From: an uncultured Lewinella sp.
Lineage (GTDB): Bacteria; Bacteroidota; Bacteroidia; Chitinophagales; Saprospiraceae
Assembly (NCBI GenBank): GCA_937873655.1
Contig: CALMYQ010000201.1
Span: 36,405 to 100,404 of the forward strand
DNA: 64,000 bases
Reading direction: 5' to 3'
Below are positions 58,477-64,000 of the stretch, one piece after another. Within the stretch, counting starts at the first letter, position 1; each line of letters opens with the position of its first letter. Under the pieces are notes generated by a model. It did no database searches, was not told where the DNA came from, and worked only from the letters and a program-made list of their open reading frames with translations. A program made the position numbers and the translations under genes.

Positions 58477-59706
58477 CTAGTTCTTCTGCGGCGTCCTCAG
58501 TTTTTTCAACGGCCCTGTGGAGAGCAATAAAGCCGTAAGCACAAATACCGATCCGGCAAGGAAGGGCGCGCCCGGAAAGAAAACCGGCGCGTTTTCCGAA
58601 GTAAAATACCCGAACAGGTTGGTCATCAGCGGCGGACCGACAACGGAGGTCAGGCTCATCAGGCTGGTGAGCGCGCCTTGCAGCTCACCCTGCGAATTGG
58701 AGGGCACCTGATTGGACATGATGCCCTGCAACGCCGGCCCGGCCAGACCGCTCAACGCAAACGGCACCATGATGGCGTACATCATCCAGCCGGCGCTGGC
58801 AAATGCGAACCCCACAAACCCGATCGCATACAGGATCAACCCCAGGTAAACCGACCGCACTTCGCCTAGTTTCGGAATGGCCACCCGGATCAGTCCGCCC
58901 TGTACCAGCGCCACCATCAGTCCTACAAAACCAAGGGAGTAGCCCACCGCTTTTTCATCCCAGCCGAATTTTTCCATGGTATAATAAGCCCATGTGCTCT
59001 GGGTAGCATGTCCGGCGATATAAGTCAGTACCAATACGGCAATGAGCCCTACGATAACCGGGTATTTCCGGACCTGCATCAGCGATCCCAGCGGGTTGGC
59101 GCGTTTCCAGCTGAACGGCCGTCGGGATTCAGGTTTCAGGGATTCAGGCAGGATAAAATAACCGTACAACCAATTGAGCAGGGTCAGGCCGGCCGCTGCA
59201 AAAAACGGCACCCTGGGCCCAAAATGCCCTAAAAGGCCGCCCAGAACCGGCCCGATGATGAATCCCAGGCCGAAAGCCGCCCCGATCAGGCCAAAATTCT
59301 GACCGCGCTTCTCGGGCGGGCTCACATCGGCTATATAGGCGCTGGCCGTGGTGAAGCTGGCGCCCGTGATCCCGGCCATAAACCGGCCGATGAACAACCA
59401 GGTAATAGTAGGAGCAAAACCAAGGATGATGTAATCAATGCCGAACCCGAAAAGCGATGCCAGCAACACCGAACGCCGGCCGTACCGGTCGCTCAACCCG
59501 CCGATGACCGGCGCAGCCAGGAATTGCATCATGGCATAAGTGAACATCAGCCAGCCGCCGTACCTCGACGCCATGCTGAGTCCCTCACCAGTGAGTTCCA
59601 TGATCAGCCCCGGCAATACCGGAATGATGATGCCCAGGCCGATAACGTCTACCAGAACGGTTATGAAGATGAAAATGAGCGCAGCTCCTTGTGGGCGTTT
59701 TGCCAT
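58477..59706 (-). CDS. TetA-like MFS drug transporter
   Basis: The 409-residue protein has 12 predicted helices. The A-motif GGLSDRYGRRSVLLASL and the C-motif region GFIIGPVLGGLLGHFG mark the drug:H+ antiporter-1 / TCR family. The closest named group is the tetracycline efflux pumps, but chromosomal members in Bacteroidota are mostly of unknown substrate. An exact TATCTTTG -7 box lies 20-27 bases upstream of the ATG (59725-59732). It is divergent from the M28 gene. Confidence 0.88.
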   Translation of the reverse strand: MAKRPQGAALIFIFITVLVDVIGLGIIIPVLPGLIMELTGEGLSMASRYGGWLMFTYAMMQFLAAPVIGGLSDRYGRRSVLLASLFGFGIDYIILGFAPTITWLFIGRFMAGITGASFTTASAYIADVSPPEKRGQNFGLIGAAFGLGFIIGPVLGGLLGHFGPRVPFFAAAGLTLLNWLYGYFILPESLKPESRRPFSWKRANPLGSLMQVRKYPVIVGLIAVLVLTYIAGHATQSTWAYYTMEKFGWDEKAVGYSLGFVGLMVALVQGGLIRVAIPKLGEVRSVYLGLILYAIGFVGFAFASAGWMMYAIMVPFALSGLAGPALQGIMSNQVPSNSQGELQGALTSLMSLTSVVGPPLMTNLFGYFTSENAPVFFPGAPFLAGSVFVLTALLLSTGPLKKLRTPQKN

Positions 59707-59724
59707 GCTTTAGGAATTGAAGGG

Positions 59725-59732
59725 CAAAGATA
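59725..59732 (-). promoter_or_regulatory. Possible -7 box of the TetA-like gene
   Basis: TATCTTTG on the minus strand, without a recognisable -33 partner. Confidence 0.35.
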
Positions 59733-59916
59733 ATCATTGACGCATTGGAAGGGGATATTTTTTCAGGGCGCCGGAATACGGGCGCCTGAAAGCTATTAGC
59801 GATCCAGTACCAATAATGAACATGGTTGCAAAAGGGCCAAGGGCGGGGATTGTCCAAAAATTACTATCCCCTCCCCTGCCCCGCCGGGTATTTTTGCCTG
59901 AAACAACCAGGCTGTC

Positions 59917-62397
59917 ATGAAACGAACTTTCCTGTTTCCACTCTTTATCATAAGCCTGATCCAGGCCGGCGCCCAGAGTTTCAAAAGCCCCGCTCTTTCA
60001 CCGGATGGAAAATGGCTGGCCGTTACCGTCGAATGCAATGGCCAGGAGGACCTGTGGATCGCGGGAGCCGACGGCGCGGATGCCCACCCCCTGGTGGAGA
60101 AGACGGGTTGGGATGTTCACCCGCGATGGTCGCCCGACCGCGCCCCGCCGCTGTTCAATACCTCTCCCCTCACCGCCAAGGAACCCCACGATGCGTTTAC
60201 CATCCGGCCCGATGGAACGGACCTTCAGAATCTGACCCGGGGCAAATTCCCGGACGGGCAGGCCAACGACTGGTTCCCAACCGGGGAGAAATTCCTGTTC
60301 TCTTCCGGCAGATATCCCTCTATTCAATTGTTCAGCATGGAAACGCATACCGGGACGGTCCGCCAGCTCACCTGGTCCGAAAACCTGACCTGCACCTATG
60401 CCTCCTGTTCTCCCAATGGGAAAAAAATCCTTTTTGTCGGATACGCCGAACCCGACCGCGACCTGTATGTCATGAACGCGGACGGTTCAGGCCTCAAAAA
60501 AATAGCCCGGGACGCAGACTCTCCCGCCTGGTCGCCCGACGGAACCCTGATCGTTTACCAAAAAAAGACCGGCAAAGGCATTATGCTGTACCAGATCAAC
60601 CCGGACGGCAGCAGCGAAGGCCTCTTATCCGGCACGGAAATTCCAGGCACAACACCCACCTGGTCTCCCGATGGAATGCAGGTTCTGTATACCCGCCGGA
60701 ACGACGCCCAGCGTTCGGAGATCTGGTCGTTTGAGTTGAAGACCCGGCAATCACATAAGCTACTCCCTAAAGAGGCCGATGACTCATTTTCCGGTATTGA
60801 TCCGGAAAACATTTGCCGGCATATTGACATACTCGCCTCTGATGCTTATATGGGCCGGCGACCAGGCACTCCCGGGGAAGAAAAGGCCGTAAATTATATC
60901 CGGCAGCAATTTGAGGGCATGGGCCTCCGACCCGGCAATGGAGACAGCTATTTCCAGGAGGTGCACCTGGCTACCTTCAACCCGATCCCGCCCGGCAGGA
61001 TCAAATTAAAAGGCAAGTCCGGCGACCTCGAATGGCAGCACAAAAAAGACTTCCTTCTGGCTTCCGAAAAGGCGATGGAAACGATCCGGATCAATCAGGC
61101 CCCGATCGTCTTTGCAGGTTTCGGCATACACGCTCCGGAGATCGGGTGGGATGACTATGCCGGGGTGGATATCCGGGGAAAGATCGTGGTCGTTTTGAGC
61201 GGCACACCCGACGCTTATTCTCCGGACAGCCTGCTTTGGCAAGGCGACCCGGCCGCCAATCTGTACGGGCAAACCTTTTACAAAAAGAACGAAGCCGCAG
61301 AGCGGGGTGCTGTCGGCCTGTTCACCATTTTCCGCGAACAGGCTGAAGGGTTCTACACATGGGATATGCTGGCCAATGCGGTCGGCCATAACGTAACCAC
61401 CATTTTGAAAGACCCTAAGAAGGAACGGCAGCTCGACTTTTCCGGCCTGATCAATCGCAATACGGCCAACGCCTTGTTCCATTTAGGTGGGATGGACGGG
61501 TTGGATTTTCAAAAAAAGGCGCTTGAGCCGGGTTTCAAGGCATTTCCGCTGGAGGTCACGGTTCAATTCGGTTTTTCGAATACCTGGTCAGAACTCAACA
61601 CCCGCAACGTGGTGGGGTTGCTGCCGGGTACCGACCGCACCGACGAGGTCATCCTCTATACCGCCCATTGGGACCACGTCGGAACCGGTCCGGCCATCGA
61701 CGGCGACAGCATCCGGAACGGTGCGGTGGACAATGCCTCCGGAACGGCCGCGCTGATCGAGATCGCCCGCGCTTACAAGGCTTTGCCGGCGCCGCCCAGG
61801 CGTTCCATCCTCTTCATCGCCACAACGGCGGAGGAAATGGGACTGTTGGGAGCCGTTTATTACGCGGCCCACCCGCTTTTCCCCATCGGCAAAACCGCGG
61901 CATCCTTCAATATGGATTCCCATTTCCCGTACGGAAGGACCACGCACGCCGCCGGGGTGGTTTACGGCCGGTCGGAGCTGGACGGCTACCTGGAAGCCGC
62001 CGCCCGGCAACAAGGGCGGACACTCGTACCCAATACCCAACAAAATATTCAGGCGGGCATCTTTTTCCGGTCAGATCATTTTCCGCTGGCAGAGGTGGGT
62101 GTTCCCAGCGAATTCGCGGTCGGATTCGGCGGAATCGGGGCTGACAGCACCGCCTGGTCCCAAAAGGTGGGCGCTTATATGGGCATGTACCACCAACCGA
62201 CGGATGAATACGACCCTGGTTTCGATTGCAGCGGCGTCAGCCAGGACGCCGAATTGATCTTTCTGGCCGGCAAGTCACTGGCGCAATCCGACCAGTTTCC
62301 GGACTGGAATAAAGACCAGCCGTTTCAGCGATTCCGGAAAAAGTCACGGGCTGAAAGTGAACAAACCATCCATGACGGGGAGGATAAACGATGGTGA
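59917..62397 (+). CDS. Exported beta-propeller (PD40) / M28 aminopeptidase fusion
   Basis: The 826-residue protein has a signal peptide ending QAGAQ. Residues 25-285 are TolB-like PD40 propeller units, with repeated SPDGKW, WSPDGT and NPDGSS segments. Residues 295-780 are an M28 zinc aminopeptidase with an inserted PA domain. The zinc ligands are visible in YTAHWDHVG (His, Asp), DNASGTA (Asp), TTAEEMGLLG (Glu-Glu), NMDSH (Asp) and YHQPTDEYDP (His). It should trim peptides in the periplasm or outside. The ends KSRAESEQTIHDGEDKRW are not a recognised sorting tail. Confidence 0.92.
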   Translation: MKRTFLFPLFIISLIQAGAQSFKSPALSPDGKWLAVTVECNGQEDLWIAGADGADAHPLVEKTGWDVHPRWSPDRAPPLFNTSPLTAKEPHDAFTIRPDGTDLQNLTRGKFPDGQANDWFPTGEKFLFSSGRYPSIQLFSMETHTGTVRQLTWSENLTCTYASCSPNGKKILFVGYAEPDRDLYVMNADGSGLKKIARDADSPAWSPDGTLIVYQKKTGKGIMLYQINPDGSSEGLLSGTEIPGTTPTWSPDGMQVLYTRRNDAQRSEIWSFELKTRQSHKLLPKEADDSFSGIDPENICRHIDILASDAYMGRRPGTPGEEKAVNYIRQQFEGMGLRPGNGDSYFQEVHLATFNPIPPGRIKLKGKSGDLEWQHKKDFLLASEKAMETIRINQAPIVFAGFGIHAPEIGWDDYAGVDIRGKIVVVLSGTPDAYSPDSLLWQGDPAANLYGQTFYKKNEAAERGAVGLFTIFREQAEGFYTWDMLANAVGHNVTTILKDPKKERQLDFSGLINRNTANALFHLGGMDGLDFQKKALEPGFKAFPLEVTVQFGFSNTWSELNTRNVVGLLPGTDRTDEVILYTAHWDHVGTGPAIDGDSIRNGAVDNASGTAALIEIARAYKALPAPPRRSILFIATTAEEMGLLGAVYYAAHPLFPIGKTAASFNMDSHFPYGRTTHAAGVVYGRSELDGYLEAAARQQGRTLVPNTQQNIQAGIFFRSDHFPLAEVGVPSEFAVGFGGIGADSTAWSQKVGAYMGMYHQPTDEYDPGFDCSGVSQDAELIFLAGKSLAQSDQFPDWNKDQPFQRFRKKSRAESEQTIHDGEDKRW

Positions 62398-62502
62398 GGT
62401 GCTTTTTTATCCCAGGAGCGCCCGCCGATCTCACAGATTGACAGGTTTGGTTTTTCATTATTTTTTCATCTTTCCTATATTGCCCCCAAAACCACCTGTC
62501 GA

Positions 62503-63579
62503 ATGGACCAGAAATGGATGGATCAGCCGGGGAACGTCCGGCCCGGAGAGGCGTTGGATGAGCCGGGGCTGAAACGCTTTTTAACCAAAACCCTGCCGGA
62601 TTGGGAGGTAAACGAGTTGACGGTCCGTCAGTTTCCCAGCGGGTTTTCCAATTTAACCTACCTTGTTTCTTCGGGCAGCAATCAGGCCGTTTTGCGGAGG
62701 CCGCCGTTTGGCGCCAATATCAAATCGGCGCACGACATGGGTCGGGAATTCGGCATTTTATCCATGCTTGAGCCTGTTTACGACAAGATCCCCAAAGTGA
62801 TCTCCTATACGGATGACCCCGGGTATATCGGCGCTCCGTTCTACCTGATGGAAAAAGTGGAAGGTGTGATCCTCAGGGGTAAAATGCCCCTGGAAATGAT
62901 CCCACTGCCGGATACCATGGCCAGGATAGCCGGCTCTTTGGTCAACAACCTGTCGGCATTGCACAGGTTGCCGCTGGCAAGCGGCGGGCTGGCAGGGTTC
63001 GGCAAGCCGGAGGGTTACGCCGAGCGCCAGGTTTCGGGTTGGGGCAAGCGCTACTTTGCAGCTAAAACAGACGAGATCCCCGAGCTGGAACATGCGATCC
63101 GGTGGCTTTCCGGCCATATCCCTGCCCATTCGGATGCGGCCTTGATACACAATGATTATAAATACGACAACCTGGTCCTGGATCCGGATGACTGGACAAA
63201 GATCCGTGCCGTCCTCGACTGGGAGATGGCGACGGTAGGCGACCCGCTGATGGACCTGGGCACGACACTGGGGTATTGGTCCACTGCCGGCGATCCGCCT
63301 GCTTTGCTGGCTTTACAATTCAACCCTTCCACCTTGCCGGGTAATCCCTCCAGGAGCGAGTTGATCAGTCTGTACGAGAAGGCCTCCGGCAAGCAGGTCA
63401 ATGACCCGGTCTTCTATTACGTATACGGCCTGTTCAAGATCGCGGTGATCGCCCAACAGATCTATTTCCGGTTCAAACAGGGATTTACGCAGGATCCGCG
63501 GTTCGGCGGGTTGATCCATGCGGTGCGGGCTTGCGGGGAGATGGCTGAGCGGGCGATCCGGCTGAGGGAGGTGGATTAG
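62503..63579 (+). CDS. ACAD10/11-type phosphotransferase (APH fold)
   Basis: The 358-residue protein has the kinase-like blocks FPSGFSNLTYLVSSG (nucleotide loop), LIHNDYKYDNLVLDP (catalytic Asp, Asn) and AVLDWEMATVGDPLMDLG (metal Asp). This subfamily is fused to acyl-CoA dehydrogenase in animal ACAD10/11, where it phosphorylates 4-hydroxyacyl-CoA. A separate dehydrogenase gene is often nearby in bacteria but is not in the window. The start was placed at the first Met of the frame; the second (MDQPGNV) is equally possible. Confidence 0.9.
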   Translation: MDQKWMDQPGNVRPGEALDEPGLKRFLTKTLPDWEVNELTVRQFPSGFSNLTYLVSSGSNQAVLRRPPFGANIKSAHDMGREFGILSMLEPVYDKIPKVISYTDDPGYIGAPFYLMEKVEGVILRGKMPLEMIPLPDTMARIAGSLVNNLSALHRLPLASGGLAGFGKPEGYAERQVSGWGKRYFAAKTDEIPELEHAIRWLSGHIPAHSDAALIHNDYKYDNLVLDPDDWTKIRAVLDWEMATVGDPLMDLGTTLGYWSTAGDPPALLALQFNPSTLPGNPSRSELISLYEKASGKQVNDPVFYYVYGLFKIAVIAQQIYFRFKQGFTQDPRFGGLIHAVRACGEMAERAIRLREVD

Positions 63580-63767
63580 GGTGAGCCAGACTTTGCTGAC
63601 TCCGTTTGCCGTAAGCGGCTTCGTCGTCCGGAGGCCGACAGCCCCTGGTTAAAAAGATCCTTTGTTATTTAGAACCGGTATTTTGCGCTATCTTCATTAC
63701 AAGGATTCCAGAGGAGGGAGGCTGGCAATGTAGTGTCGCTATTCTGTGGGTATATGGAACAATGCTC

Positions 63768-64000
63768 GCCCTGGCCCTAAAGGGAATCAGTCCGCATCTT
63801 GGGCCTAACCCGCGCCCTGGCCCTAAAGGGAATCAGTCCGCACATTGGCCCTAACCCGCGCCCTGGCCCTAAAGGGAATCAGCCCGTACCTTGGCCCTAA
63901 CCCGCGCCCTGGCCCTAAAGGGAATCAGTCCGCATCTTGGCCCTACCGCGCCCTGGCCCTAAAGGGAATCAGTCCGCACATTGGCCCTAACCCGCGCCCT
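63768..64000. repeat. 46-bp tandem repeat array, running out of the window
   Basis: Units start at 63768, 63814, 63860, 63906 and 63950, with a sixth beginning near 63996. Each has GCCCTGGCCCTAAAGGGAAT followed by CAG(T/C)CCG and a short variable part (CATCTTGG, CACATTGG or TACCTTGG). One copy lacks two bases. The CCCTAAAGGG core is a small palindrome. The period is not a multiple of three and no frame is open, so it is non-coding. The preceding 190 bases (63580-63767) hold no recognised gene. Confidence 0.95.

Noticed and set aside
63768..64000. CRISPR array
   Set aside because: The variable part is only a few bases with three recurring versions, so there are no true spacers.

Overview
The window is a 64-kb piece of a Bacteroidota chromosome. 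The likely home is the Saprospiria or a related environmental lineage, but this is inferred, not proven. The signs are a SusC/SusD pair, a PorV/PorQ-type outer-membrane protein, the Bacteroidota form of arginine decarboxylase, near absence of Shine-Dalgarno motifs, and several promoters of the Bacteroidota form TTTG-N19-TAnnTTTG. Base composition is moderately GC-rich, except for an AT-rich stretch at about 54.0-56.8 kb.

Layout. 0-2.5 kb: the end of a susC gene, a susD gene and a strong terminator. 2.5-5.6 kb: one large gene fusing a kinase-like domain, an M23 peptidase and a class-III PLP enzyme. 5.7-25.2 kb: an unbroken minus-strand run of 33 translation and transcription genes, rpsL-rpsG-fusA-rpsJ-rplC-rplD-rplW-rplB-rpsS-rplV-rpsC-rplP-rpmC-rpsQ-rplN-rplX-rplE-rpsN-rpsH-rplF-rplR-rpsE-rpmD-rplO-secY-map-infA-rpmJ-rpsM-rpsK-rpsD-rpoA-rplQ. 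It starts at a consensus promoter, has internal promoters before infA and possibly rplP, and ends at a 14-bp-stem terminator. tuf is not in the cluster. Two related palindromes flank rplQ.

25.4-52.7 kb is a mixed accessory region. It holds an M24 peptidase, a DinB-like protein, a PorV-like protein, two overlapping exported proteins of unknown role, a GH13 alpha-glucosidase, L-rhamnose mutarotase, an App1-like phosphatase coupled to half of a NIF3 protein, DUF983 and fatty-acid-hydroxylase genes, a large Clp-like AAA+ ATPase, two lipoproteins, a sulfatase, a GH140-like hydrolase, an MFS sugar transporter, a Uma2 protein, an exported TPR-CHAT protein, and an exported C-terminally anchored protein. 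The gaps carry tandem heptads and dispersed palindromes.

52.7-54.2 kb is a long gap full of short tandem repeats and hairpins, with at least one credible tiny gene. 54.2-56.8 kb is the most unusual locus: a helical-repeat gene that switches base composition part-way, a 182-residue unknown protein, and a 49-residue peptide. The peptide has a Gly-Gly leader and ends in two tandem copies of VIGA(V/T)DIDF; almost the same motif is embedded in the 182-residue protein. 56.9-63.6 kb: arginine decarboxylase, a TetA-like MFS pump, a beta-propeller/M28 aminopeptidase and an ACAD10/11-type phosphotransferase. The window ends inside a 46-bp tandem array.

The ribosomal cluster and the decarboxylase are housekeeping. 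The glycan genes (SusCD, GH13, GH140, sulfatase, mutarotase, sugar MFS) fit a polysaccharide-degrading life, but they do not form one contiguous utilization locus.
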